DNA from: Actinomyces sp. | GTDB lineage: Bacteria; Actinomycetota; Actinomycetes; Actinomycetales; Actinomycetaceae | Reading direction: 5' to 3' | Assembly (NCBI GenBank): GCA_012837655.1 | Contig: DUQT01000239.1 | Coordinates: 1 to 32,643, forward strand | Length of the DNA stretch: 32,643 nt | Part shown: positions 1-6,972 of the stretch, piece by piece | How the letters are laid out: every line of letters begins with the position of its first letter | How positions within the stretch are numbered: the stretch's first letter is position 1 | Made by a program: the position numbers and the translations under genes | The notes under the pieces: generated by a model | Database searches by the model: none | Seen by the model: only the letters and a program-made list of their open reading frames with translations | Told to the model about the DNA's origin: nothing

Positions 1-90
1 CGCCACCACGGCGAACCCGCGGCCGTGTTCGCCGGCCCGGGCGGCCTCTATCGCCGCGTTCAGCGCCAGCAGGTTGGTTTCTGATTCGTT
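1..90 (-). pseudogene. Fragment of methyl-accepting chemotaxis protein signalling domain
   Basis: Read on the minus strand, the first ~90 bases encode NLLALNAAIEAARAGE followed by HGRGFAVVA. This is the hairpin-tip signature of the cytoplasmic signalling domain of chemoreceptors (MCPs), which contacts CheA and CheW. The reading frame is open from a stop at 133-135 to the window edge, but it has no ATG, GTG or TTG, and the residues upstream of about position 85 do not resemble an MCP. The gene is therefore missing its N-terminal part here, and the C-terminus runs off the window. By hand count the first 80 bases are about 74% G+C, richer than the neighbouring genes. It may be a rearrangement remnant, a recently joined foreign fragment, or an assembly join. 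The family call is secure; its status as a real genomic pseudogene is not. Confidence 0.7.
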
Positions 91-163
91 TGGAATAACA
101 GAGTCTTTATGAACTAGACTAAACCGGTACGTCTAGTACGACGCCAACGACAGTTGGTTGAGA

Positions 164-236
164 GCCCCGATAGCTCAGCGGATAGAGCGTCTGCCTCCGG
201 AGCAGAAGGTCGCAGGTTCGAGTCCTGTTCGGGGCG
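164..236 (+). tRNA. tRNA-Arg (anticodon CCG)
   Basis: A full cloverleaf folds by hand. The acceptor stem pairs GCCCCGA (164-170) with TCGGGGC (229-235), with discriminator G236. The D stem is GCTC/GAGC (173-176/185-188). The anticodon stem TCTGC/GCAGA (190-194/202-206) carries loop CTCCGGA with anticodon CCG at 197-199. The T stem GCAGG/CCTGT encloses loop TTCGAGT. CCG reads the arginine codon CGG. The 3' CCA is not encoded. A short T-rich run follows at 238-244. Confidence 0.95.
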
Positions 237-330
237 CTTTTCTTTGCCCACTAACGACTGTGAGCGTCAACACGTTACGCGGCTCGCGCGACTGGCCTGG
301 GACCAAGATTGGCCCCAAGATTTTTTCTAG

Positions 331-341
331 GTGGGATAATG
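331..341 (+). promoter_or_regulatory. Extended -10 promoter of rpiB
   Basis: The 11-mer GTGGGATAATG carries an extended -10 (TGG followed by GATAAT at 335-340). The same 11-mer recurs before sua5 at 12631. No convincing -35 is visible. A start near 347 would leave a short leader containing GGAG at 364-367, suitably placed before the rpiB ATG. Confidence 0.55.
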
Positions 342-373
342 GCACCGTTAAGTACCTCGATTAGGAGATCGTA

Positions 374-835
374 ATGCGCGTACATATTGCTGCTGACCAC
401 GCGGGGTTTGAGCTCCGTGAATTCTTGATTGAGCGCCTAGAGGGTGCCGGCCATGAAGTTATCGATCATGGCGCAAAGGATTACGACCCGATGGACGCAT
501 ACCCGACCATGTGTATCCCAGCTGCCGAGGCCGTTGCCGCGGATCCGGGTTCGTTGGGCATCGTGATTGGTGGTTCCGGCAACGGTGAGCAGATGGCTGC
601 CAACCTGGTTGATGGCATCCGCGCAGCACTCGTGTGGAACGAATCAACCGCAGTTTTGGCGCGTGAGCACAACGACGCAAACGTCATTTCGATTGGTGCG
701 CGCCAGCACACGAAGGAAGAAGCCGCACACTTTGTGAAGGTGTTCCTAGCAACTCAGTTCTCGGGCGATACCCGCCACAAGCACCGCATCGGCCTCATGA
801 CCAAGTACGAGCAGGAACGCTGCAAGGAAAAGTAA
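374..835 (+). CDS. rpiB: Ribose-5-phosphate isomerase B (RpiB/LacAB family)
   Basis: The protein has 153 residues and would interconvert ribose-5-phosphate and ribulose-5-phosphate in the non-oxidative pentose phosphate pathway, in the cytoplasm. ADHAG (residues 7-11) supplies the Asp8/His9 pair, and GGSGNGEQ (66-73) forms the phosphate and active-site loop. The family splits on the base used: E. coli RpiB uses a Cys, while actinobacterial enzymes such as that of M. tuberculosis lack it and use a Glu. Here Glu72 in SGNGEQ sits at that place, so the protein belongs to the actinobacterial subtype. His99 and the basic run around 134-138 fit phosphate binding. A GGAG ribosome site lies 6 nt before the ATG. 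The gene appears to be a single transcription unit, ending before a structured 333-bp gap. Confidence 0.95.
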   Translation: MRVHIAADHAGFELREFLIERLEGAGHEVIDHGAKDYDPMDAYPTMCIPAAEAVAADPGSLGIVIGGSGNGEQMAANLVDGIRAALVWNESTAVLAREHNDANVISIGARQHTKEEAAHFVKVFLATQFSGDTRHKHRIGLMTKYEQERCKEK

Positions 836-843
836 AACGCGGA

Positions 844-889
844 GCTACCAGCGTCAGCGCTTGACGTTAGGAAAGAGCTAACAGGTAGC
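844..889 (+). other. Compact three-way-junction fold just after rpiB
   Basis: Starting 8 nt after the rpiB stop, a 46-nt segment can fold into a three-way junction with only Watson-Crick pairs. P1 is GCTACC/GGTAGC (844-849/884-889). P2 is CGTCA/TGACG (852-856/862-866). P3 is TTAG/CTAA (867-870/878-881) with a GAAAGAG loop. Only two unpaired bases lie on each side of P1. It could be a 3'-UTR stabilising element, part of a terminator, or chance. No known RNA family is recognised, and the hammerhead core bases are absent. Confidence 0.35.
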
Positions 890-927
890 GAAGGGCGCAC
901 ACAAGCGAAGACACTGCGTCGTTTCAA

Positions 928-1047
928 CAAACGTCGCTGATGTCACGTCGTCCGCAACAGACGCCGATGCTATCGGGCCGTCTACGGCAGACGCCGATCA
1001 CATCGGGTCGTCAACAACAGAAGCCGCTGATGTCGCGTCCACTAGAC
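928..1047 (+). repeat. Four degenerate 30-bp tandem repeats
   Basis: Four consecutive 30-base units (928-957, 958-987, 988-1017, 1018-1047) begin CAA or CAG and share a core like ACGCCGAT...TCGGG.CGTC. Units 2 and 3 are the most similar. The period is exact although the copies have diverged. There are no unique spacers, so this is not a CRISPR array. One frame is open through the repeats (ATG at 940, stop at 1099-1101, 53 codons), but it has no ribosome site and I do not call it a gene. Confidence 0.7.
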
Positions 1048-1055
1048 GCTAAAGG

Positions 1056-1083
1056 GATGAAGCCAGGGGAACCTGGCTTCATC
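1056..1083 (+). terminator. Perfect 12-bp hairpin, probable rpiB terminator
   Basis: GATGAAGCCAGG (1056-1067) pairs perfectly with CCTGGCTTCATC (1072-1083) around a GGAA tetraloop. No U-run follows (the next bases are CAATTCT), so it is either a U-poor actinobacterial-type terminator or a 3'-end stabilising stem. It separates rpiB from the argS promoter. Confidence 0.55.
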
Positions 1084-1131
1084 CAATTCTGGTCGGTGTG
1101 ACCAACTGGTCGCCCAGTTTTCGGGCGCGAG

Positions 1132-1168
1132 TTACCTCAAAAACGGTGAACCCTCTAGGATTGAGGGC
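1132..1168 (+). promoter_or_regulatory. argS promoter, likely leaderless
   Basis: A -10 hexamer TAGGAT (1156-1161) lies 7 nt before the GTG start at 1169, and a weak -35 TTACCT (1132-1137) is 18 bp upstream. Transcription would begin at or next to the start codon. The alternative is that TTGAGGG at 1161-1167 acts as a tightly spaced ribosome site. Confidence 0.5.
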
Positions 1169-2848
1169 GTGACTCCTAAAGATTTAGAAGAACTCATCCA
1201 TGCTGTACTGACCGGCGCCGTAGCGGACGGCGAAGTTGAACTCGCCGCTGAAGACATTCCGCAGGACGTGACCGTCGAACACCCTCGCAACCGTGAACAC
1301 GGCGACTGGGCTACCAACATCGCAATGCGCCTGGCTAAGAAGGCTGGCACCAATCCGCGTGCCCTGGCTGAAATCCTCGCTCGACGCCTGCGTGAACAGG
1401 ACGGCATCGCCGAAGTCGACGTAGCAGGACCCGGGTTCATCAACATCCGCCTTGAAGCGGCATCCGCTGGCGAACTCGCCCGCACCATCCTGGAAGCCGG
1501 CGAAAACTACGGAAACAACGAGTCCAAAGCCGGAACACACGTGAACCTTGAATACGTGTCCGCCAACCCGACCGGCCCCATCCACCTTGGTGGCGCACGC
1601 TGGGCCGCGGTCGGTGACTCCATGGCCCGCCTCCTGAAAGCAGCTGGAGCTGAAGTCACCCGCGAATACTACTTCAACGACCACGGCGCCCAAATCGACC
1701 GTTTCGCCCGCTCTCTCTACGCCCGCGCAAAGGGCGAAGAAGCACCAGAAGATGGCTACGGTGGCCAATACATTGAAGATATCGCCAACCAGGTCATGGC
1801 CGACGCCCAGGCCGCAGGCGAACCAAACCCACTTGACCTGCCCGAAGAGGAAGCTGTCGAAGCGTTCCGCGCTCGCGGCGTTGAACTCATGTTTGCTGAA
1901 ATTAAAGACAAGCTCAGCGAGTTCCGCACCGAGTTCGACGTTTTCTTCCACGAAGATTCCCTGCACGAATCCGGCGCAGTTGACGAAGCGATCCAGATCC
2001 TTCGCGACCGTGGCCATATTTTCGACGAGGGCGGTGCTACGTGGCTGCGTACCACCGACTTCGGTGATGACAAGGATCGCGTAGTTGTGAAGTCTGACGG
2101 GGAGACCGCCTACTTTGCAGGCGACCTGGCTTACTACTTGGATAAGCGCAACCGTGGAGCCGACGAAGCGGTGTACCTGCTTGGTGCTGACCACCACGGT
2201 TACATTGGCCGCATGATGGCAATGTGTGCCGCGTTTGGGGACGAGCCGCACAAGAACCTTGAGATTCTGATTGGCCAGATGGTCAACCTGGTTCGCTCAG
2301 GTAAACCTGTCCGCATGTCCAAGCGCGCCGGCACAGTTGTTACCTTGGACGACCTCGTGGATGCAGTTGGTGTTGACGCTGCACGTTATTCGCTGGTTCG
2401 CACGTCAATCGACCAAAACGTAGATATTGATCTTGACCTGCTGACCCAAAACACGAATGACAACCCGGTTTACTACGTGCAGTACGCACACGCTCGAACC
2501 GCGAACGTGAGCCGAAATGCTGATGAGCACGGCGTAACTCGGGATCAGGAGTTCGACCCGTCCGCGCTTGATCACCCGGCTGATGCGCAGCTTCTTGGCG
2601 TTCTTGCACAGTTCCCGTCCGTGGTTGCGCAGGCCGCGCAGTTCTTGGAACCGCACCGCGTGGCTCGCTACCTGGAAGAGCTGGCTGGCGCCTACCACAC
2701 CTGGTACGCGCAGTGCCGCGTGACTCCGCGCGCTGATGAGGAAGTCACCAAGGGCCACGTTGCCCGCCGCTGGCTCAATGACGCGGTCAAGCAGGTACTG
2801 GCAAACGGCCTGAACCTGATCGGCGTTTCCGCTCCGGAGCGCATGTAG
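1169..2848 (+). CDS. argS: Arginyl-tRNA synthetase
   Basis: This class I aminoacyl-tRNA synthetase charges tRNA-Arg with arginine in the cytoplasm; at 559 residues it is normal for the family. The N-terminal tRNA-binding add-1 domain occupies about residues 1-100. SANPTGPIHLGGARWAAVGD (131-150) is the HIGH-type ATP site in its actinobacterial form HLGG. RMSKR (382-386), followed by AGTVVTL, is the KMSKS-type loop, and the C-terminal helical anticodon-binding domain follows. Translation starts at GTG 1169, chosen because the promoter -10 lies 7 nt before it. The gene sits directly before lysA, an argS-lysA pairing also known in Corynebacterium, which suggests shared control of basic amino-acid supply. 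Confidence 0.96.
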   Translation: MTPKDLEELIHAVLTGAVADGEVELAAEDIPQDVTVEHPRNREHGDWATNIAMRLAKKAGTNPRALAEILARRLREQDGIAEVDVAGPGFINIRLEAASAGELARTILEAGENYGNNESKAGTHVNLEYVSANPTGPIHLGGARWAAVGDSMARLLKAAGAEVTREYYFNDHGAQIDRFARSLYARAKGEEAPEDGYGGQYIEDIANQVMADAQAAGEPNPLDLPEEEAVEAFRARGVELMFAEIKDKLSEFRTEFDVFFHEDSLHESGAVDEAIQILRDRGHIFDEGGATWLRTTDFGDDKDRVVVKSDGETAYFAGDLAYYLDKRNRGADEAVYLLGADHHGYIGRMMAMCAAFGDEPHKNLEILIGQMVNLVRSGKPVRMSKRAGTVVTLDDLVDAVGVDAARYSLVRTSIDQNVDIDLDLLTQNTNDNPVYYVQYAHARTANVSRNADEHGVTRDQEFDPSALDHPADAQLLGVLAQFPSVVAQAAQFLEPHRVARYLEELAGAYHTWYAQCRVTPRADEEVTKGHVARRWLNDAVKQVLANGLNLIGVSAPERM

Positions 2849-2866
2849 TCCAACCGTTCGTTAACC

Positions 2867-2902
2867 GGCGCGGGGCGTCCACCCTTGCGGGAGCTCCGCG
2901 CC
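2867..2902 (+). terminator. Possible G+C-rich stem in the argS-lysA gap
   Basis: GGCGCGG (2867-2873) can pair with CCGCGCC (2896-2902), extendable by two pairs, but the loop is about 18 nt and no T-run follows. It may reduce read-through from argS to lysA without separating the two fully. Confidence 0.25.
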
Positions 2903-2968
2903 CGCAACAAACCCAAATCCGGTTACATACAAGCCACCCGTACGTGAGCCATAGATAGAAGGAGTCCC

Positions 2969-4372
2969 ATGAGCCTCGCCCTCGAAAATCTACGCGCCCC
3001 AAAGCCAACTGAACGCCCGGATTTGTGGCCGTGGAGTGCGAAGTTTGCAGATGGTGAACTCACGCTGGGTGGTTGGCCGGTTACGAAACTGGTGGAGCAG
3101 TGTGGCTCGCCGGTTTACGTGCTGGATGAGCCCGACCTGGTTGGGCGCGCAACGGTGTGGGCGACTGTGATGGCCGAAGAATTCTGGGTCGGCTACGGGA
3201 TGGGCGGCGGATCCGCGTACTATGCAGCGAAGGCGATGATGAGTGCGCGCGTGATCGAACTGGTCACCGCCGCCGGCATGGGTGTTGACACGGCTAGCCT
3301 GGGTGAACTCACGACTGCGTTGCACGCGGGCGCTGATCCGAACATGATCGGCCTGCACGGTAACAACAAGTCGGATGAGGAGCTACGCCTCGCGATTTCC
3401 GCGGGGGAGCGCGGCATCGCCCGCATCGTGATTGATTCTGCGGATGAGGTCGCGCGCGTCGCCGCAATCGCGGAAGAGCTTGGCCGCAAGGCTCGCGTCA
3501 TGATTCGCGTAACGACTGGTGTTCACGCCGGCGGCCACGAGTTCATCGCAACCGCGCATGAAGACCAGAAGTTCGGACTCTCCCTGGCGACCGGCGCCGC
3601 CAAACGGGTCGCGCTCGATATCCAAGACTACGAATCCCTGGAGTTCGTCGGCGTTCACAGCCACATCGGCTCCCAAATCCGCGACCTGGACGCGTTTTCA
3701 GAATCCGCCGGGCGCCTGCTTGGCCTCGTAAAGGATTTACAGGACGAGGGCGTGGCTTGCAACGAACTTGATTTGGGCGGAGGCTACGCGATTACATACA
3801 CCGGCCAGGATCCCGAGCCGACCAGTCCAAAGGATATTGCTCGAGCGCTTGCCTCGGCGGTGCGAAACAAATGTGAAGAGCTAGGTCTGAAGGTCCCGCA
3901 CGTTTCGATCGAACCGGGACGCTCCACGGTTGGGCCTTCAACCGTCACCTTGTACCGGGTTGGCACCGTCAAAGAAGTGCCACTCGGGGATGGCAAGTCG
4001 CGCCTCTACGTCTCTGTTGACGGCGGTATGTCGGACAATATTCGTCCCGCGCTGTACGAAGCCGATTACACGGCGCTGCTAGCGAATCGGGAAGCCAGCT
4101 CCGCCCTCGTACTTGCAAGAATTGTTGGAAAACACTGCGAATCTGGCGACATTGTGGTCCACGATGTTGCACTACCCGCGGACGTGAAACGCGGCGACAT
4201 TTTGGCGGTTCCTGCAACGGGAGCGTACGGACACGCAATGTCGTCGAACTACAACATGTTGACCAGGCCGGGAACGCTCGGCGTTGGGACGGGCGATCCG
4301 CACTGGATCATTTACCCCGAGAAACTGTCTGACCTTTTGGACCGCGACGCTTATCTGGCGTCAAAGAACTAG
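2969..4372 (+). CDS. lysA: Diaminopimelate decarboxylase
   Basis: LysA is the PLP enzyme that decarboxylates meso-diaminopimelate to L-lysine, the last step of the pathway. The protein has 467 residues, typical of actinobacteria. YYAAKAMM (84-91) carries the PLP-binding Lys88. HSHIGSQI (230-237) and GGGY (270-273) bind the cofactor phosphate. EPGRS (315-319) and HCESGD (389-394) supply substrate and active-site residues, the latter holding the conserved Cys390 from the partner subunit. ATGAYGHAMSSNYN (416-429) is the C-terminal family signature. The start ATG follows AGAAGGAG at 2957-2964. The gene lies 120 bp after argS and 28 bp before hom, so lysA, hom and thrB probably form one aspartate-pathway operon. 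Confidence 0.96.
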   Translation: MSLALENLRAPKPTERPDLWPWSAKFADGELTLGGWPVTKLVEQCGSPVYVLDEPDLVGRATVWATVMAEEFWVGYGMGGGSAYYAAKAMMSARVIELVTAAGMGVDTASLGELTTALHAGADPNMIGLHGNNKSDEELRLAISAGERGIARIVIDSADEVARVAAIAEELGRKARVMIRVTTGVHAGGHEFIATAHEDQKFGLSLATGAAKRVALDIQDYESLEFVGVHSHIGSQIRDLDAFSESAGRLLGLVKDLQDEGVACNELDLGGGYAITYTGQDPEPTSPKDIARALASAVRNKCEELGLKVPHVSIEPGRSTVGPSTVTLYRVGTVKEVPLGDGKSRLYVSVDGGMSDNIRPALYEADYTALLANREASSALVLARIVGKHCESGDIVVHDVALPADVKRGDILAVPATGAYGHAMSSNYNMLTRPGTLGVGTGDPHWIIYPEKLSDLLDRDAYLASKN

Positions 4373-4400
4373 GCTCGTTTCCAGAACCTACGGAGGAAAT

Positions 4401-5705
4401 ATGACCACGAAGACGCAGAATATTGCCGTACTCGGTGCGGGAACTGTTGGATCACAAGTCATTCGTCTAATCAACGAACACCGTGATGACCTGCAGGCAC
4501 GTTCGGGCGCGGTGCTGAATATCTCCGCGGTCCTTGTGCGAAACCTGGACGCGAAACGCGACTACGACGTTGATCAGACGCTGCTCACGACCGACGCGGA
4601 AGGCGCGATCGACGGGGCGGACATCGTCATTGAACTGATTGGTGGCATCGAGCCGGCCTACAGCTATGTGAAGCGCGCACTGAACAACGGTTCAACCGTG
4701 ATCACTGGAAACAAGGCGCTTCTGGCGCAACACGGCCCAGAACTATACGAACTCGCCGCCGAGAACGACACGGATCTTTACTATGAGGCCGCAGTCGCGG
4801 GCGCTGTTCCAATCGTCTACGGCCTGCGCGAATCCCTGGCTGGGGACCGCGTTAACCGCATGATCGGAATCGTGAACGGCACGACGAACTTCATCCTGGA
4901 CCAGATGGCGACGACCGGCGCGTCCTACGATGATGCCTTGAAGGAAGCGCAGGAACTCGGGTTTGCTGAAGCTGACCCGACCGCCGACGTTGAGGGTCTT
5001 GACGCTGCGGCGAAGTGCGCGATCATGGCGTCGCTGGCATTCCATTCCCGCGTTTCCATGGAGGACGTGGCTGTCGAAGGCATCACCAAGATCACCGCGC
5101 AGGACATGGAGGAAGCTGCTGAAAACGGCATGGTTATCAAGCTTCTGGCCATCGCGGAACGACGCGTTGACGATGAGGGCGTTGAAGGTATTGGCGCGCA
5201 GGTCTACCCGGCGCTAGTTCCCACCACGCACCCACTTGCAACGGTATCCGGCGCGTTCAACGCGGTTGTTCTTGAAAACGAATCCGCTGGTCGACTGATG
5301 TTTTACGGCCAGGGAGCGGGTGGCGCGCCAACCGCCTCGGCTGTGCTGTCCGACCTGGTTGCGGGTGCATCGCACCGGGTTCACGGTGGCCACGCGCCAC
5401 GCGAATCGCGCTACGCAGAGCTTCCCATCCTTGACCCGGGCTCAGCTCAAACCCGCTACCAGGTGCGTATCAAGGTAGAAGAACGCGCAGGCGTGCTCGA
5501 AGAGGTCGCTGGCATCTTTGCCCGCCACGGAGTTTCCCTGCTAACCGTCCAGCAGAATGTGCCCGAGCCCGGCAAAGACGTACACATCGTCCTCGCAACG
5601 CACACAACCCGGGATTCCGATTTGCAAGCCGTTATCGACGCACTGGGCAAATCCAAGGTCGTTCAGGCGGTAGAATCCAGTTTGAGGGTTGAAGGAGACA
5701 ACTAA
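4401..5705 (+). CDS. hom: Homoserine dehydrogenase (with ACT domain)
   Basis: The enzyme reduces aspartate semialdehyde to homoserine with NAD(P)H, the branch point towards threonine and methionine. The protein has 434 residues. A Rossmann nucleotide site LGAGTVGS lies at 11-18, GNKALL at 103-108 includes catalytic Lys105, NGTTNF (159-164) is the family signature, and LDAAAK (200-205) carries catalytic Asp201/Lys205. GQGAGGAPTASAVLSD (303-318) closes the catalytic domain. A C-terminal ACT domain (about 352-430) fits feedback inhibition by threonine, as in Corynebacterium. ATG 4401 is preferred over a longer frame because GGAGGA (4392-4397) precedes it and the family begins at this methionine. 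It lies five bases before thrB. No thrC lies between them, unlike mycobacteria. Confidence 0.96.
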   Translation: MTTKTQNIAVLGAGTVGSQVIRLINEHRDDLQARSGAVLNISAVLVRNLDAKRDYDVDQTLLTTDAEGAIDGADIVIELIGGIEPAYSYVKRALNNGSTVITGNKALLAQHGPELYELAAENDTDLYYEAAVAGAVPIVYGLRESLAGDRVNRMIGIVNGTTNFILDQMATTGASYDDALKEAQELGFAEADPTADVEGLDAAAKCAIMASLAFHSRVSMEDVAVEGITKITAQDMEEAAENGMVIKLLAIAERRVDDEGVEGIGAQVYPALVPTTHPLATVSGAFNAVVLENESAGRLMFYGQGAGGAPTASAVLSDLVAGASHRVHGGHAPRESRYAELPILDPGSAQTRYQVRIKVEERAGVLEEVAGIFARHGVSLLTVQQNVPEPGKDVHIVLATHTTRDSDLQAVIDALGKSKVVQAVESSLRVEGDN

Positions 5706-5710
5706 CTAAA

Positions 5711-6625
5711 ATGCGGCTCACCAACGACTTTGTCCGTGTGCGTGTTCCAGCCACGTCTGCAAATATCGGACCGGGTTTTGATCACGCGGGAATGGCGCTT
5801 CGAATTTTCGACGAGGTCGAGATCCGCGCAGTTGTTGGTGACACGCTAGTCCAAGTAATCGGACATGGCTCCGACACGGTCCCGACGGGGGAGGACAACC
5901 TCATCGTCCGATCGGTTCGCCGTGGCCTGGACTACCTGGACGCCTCCCAGGTTGGCCTGCACATGATCGCGCGCAACCGGATCCCGCACGGCTCCGGCCT
6001 GGGATCATCCGCAGCCGCAATCGTTGCGGGCCTGATGCTCGCTCGCGGTCTAGCGGGGGAGGACTCCATGACCATGGACGAAGTCTTCCAACTCGCCACG
6101 CAGGCCGAGGGGCATCCCGACAATGCCGCTCCAGCCGTCTTCGGTGGAGTCACGTTTTCGTGGATGAAAGAATCCGGGACTGCGCACAGCATCGTCCTCC
6201 CGCCGCCTTCCGGCATTAATGCGTGCGTGTTGACGCCCAAGTTTTCGGTGTCAACGTCCGAAGTGCGCGCGGCCCTGCCCGACCAGGTTCCGCACGTTGA
6301 CGCCCGTTTCAACCTTGCTCGCGCGTCGCTGCTGTCCCTGATTATGGCCGGCGTGGCGTCACCCGAATACCTGATGGACGCCACCGAAGATCGTCTCCAC
6401 CAAGCCCAGCGTGCGTCCGCCATGCCGGCTACGTATGACCTCGTTCAATATTTACGAGGGCGGGGCTTGCCAGCTGTTGTTTCGGGGGCGGGACCGACGG
6501 TTTTGGTGCTCGCTGAGCTCGATCCGGTCATGCGGGAAGAAGCTCAAGCTGCGGGCTGGACTGTGAAGTGTCCGGGAATCTCAGCTGAGGGCGCGAGCAT
6601 CCTAGAGGCCTCCCGAAGCAACTAG
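5711..6625 (+). CDS. thrB: Homoserine kinase (GHMP family)
   Basis: ThrB phosphorylates homoserine with ATP to O-phosphohomoserine, the substrate of threonine synthase. The protein has 304 residues, normal length. The GHMP motifs are in order: PATSANIGPGFD (13-24); the ATP loop IPHGSGLGSSAA (91-102); EGHPDNAAPAVFGG (133-146); and a C-terminal VSGAGPTVLVL glycine-rich segment. It begins 5 nt after the hom stop, so the two are almost certainly co-transcribed and perhaps translationally coupled. The gene for the next step, thrC, is not in the window. Confidence 0.95.
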   Translation: MRLTNDFVRVRVPATSANIGPGFDHAGMALRIFDEVEIRAVVGDTLVQVIGHGSDTVPTGEDNLIVRSVRRGLDYLDASQVGLHMIARNRIPHGSGLGSSAAAIVAGLMLARGLAGEDSMTMDEVFQLATQAEGHPDNAAPAVFGGVTFSWMKESGTAHSIVLPPPSGINACVLTPKFSVSTSEVRAALPDQVPHVDARFNLARASLLSLIMAGVASPEYLMDATEDRLHQAQRASAMPATYDLVQYLRGRGLPAVVSGAGPTVLVLAELDPVMREEAQAAGWTVKCPGISAEGASILEASRSN

Positions 6626-6747
6626 CGCCCGGCTCAAAAACCTCAGGTGGGAATGCTTGAGGCATCAACCCTGCACAGCTGCGCCCTCGAGAATCAATTT
6701 TCGGCGACAACTTGGCGGGTTTGGAAAGCGCCGGATGACGCACTCCA

Positions 6748-6777
6748 TTTCCCAAGAACAAAAACAACTGATACTAT
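6748..6777 (+). promoter_or_regulatory. Candidate rho promoter
   Basis: TACTAT (6772-6777) with TTTCCC (6748-6753) 18 bp upstream is the best promoter-like pair in the 347-bp gap between thrB and rho. The -35 is poor. If used, it gives a rho leader of about 190 nt. Confidence 0.3.
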
Positions 6778-6785
6778 TTAGGGCA

Positions 6786-6823
6786 GGTTCAGTTGAACCG
6801 GAGCTGATCTCGATCAGCATTTT
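6786..6823 (+). promoter_or_regulatory. Tandem hairpins at the start of the rho leader (possible attenuator)
   Basis: GGTTC/GAACC (6786-6790/6795-6799) and GCTGATC/GATCAGC (6803-6809/6812-6818) form two adjacent stems, the second followed by ATTTTC. A pyrimidine-rich, weakly structured stretch follows at about 6876-6900. Rho autoregulates through its own leader in E. coli; a similar attenuation here is an inference. Confidence 0.35.
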
Positions 6824-6972
6824 CAATCTTCCATCACGTTATTTGTGTAGGGAAGAATGTATCCACATCCCAGATGTCTCTTTCTTTCCTGCTTTCTTTG
6901 ATGGAAACGCTCCTGCTTAAATGAGCAGAGATTCACACGGCCACACGATGGCAACACCAGTGAGGAAATTCG

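Noticed and set aside
158..364. 68-codon open frame over the tRNA-Arg gene
   Set aside because: It runs through the tRNA and the rpiB promoter, has no ribosome site and no protein-like composition.
844..889. Hammerhead-type ribozyme, prompted by the three-way junction and nearby CTGATG words
   Set aside because: The junction lacks the CUGANGA and GAAA core bases in the required places; the CTGATG copies belong to the 30-bp repeats.
928..1047. CRISPR-like array
   Set aside because: The 30-bp units are directly adjacent and diverged, with no unique spacers and no cas genes.
1184..2251. 355-codon open frame antisense to argS
   Set aside because: It mirrors a high-G+C gene with strong codon bias, and no promoter, ribosome site or known domain is visible.
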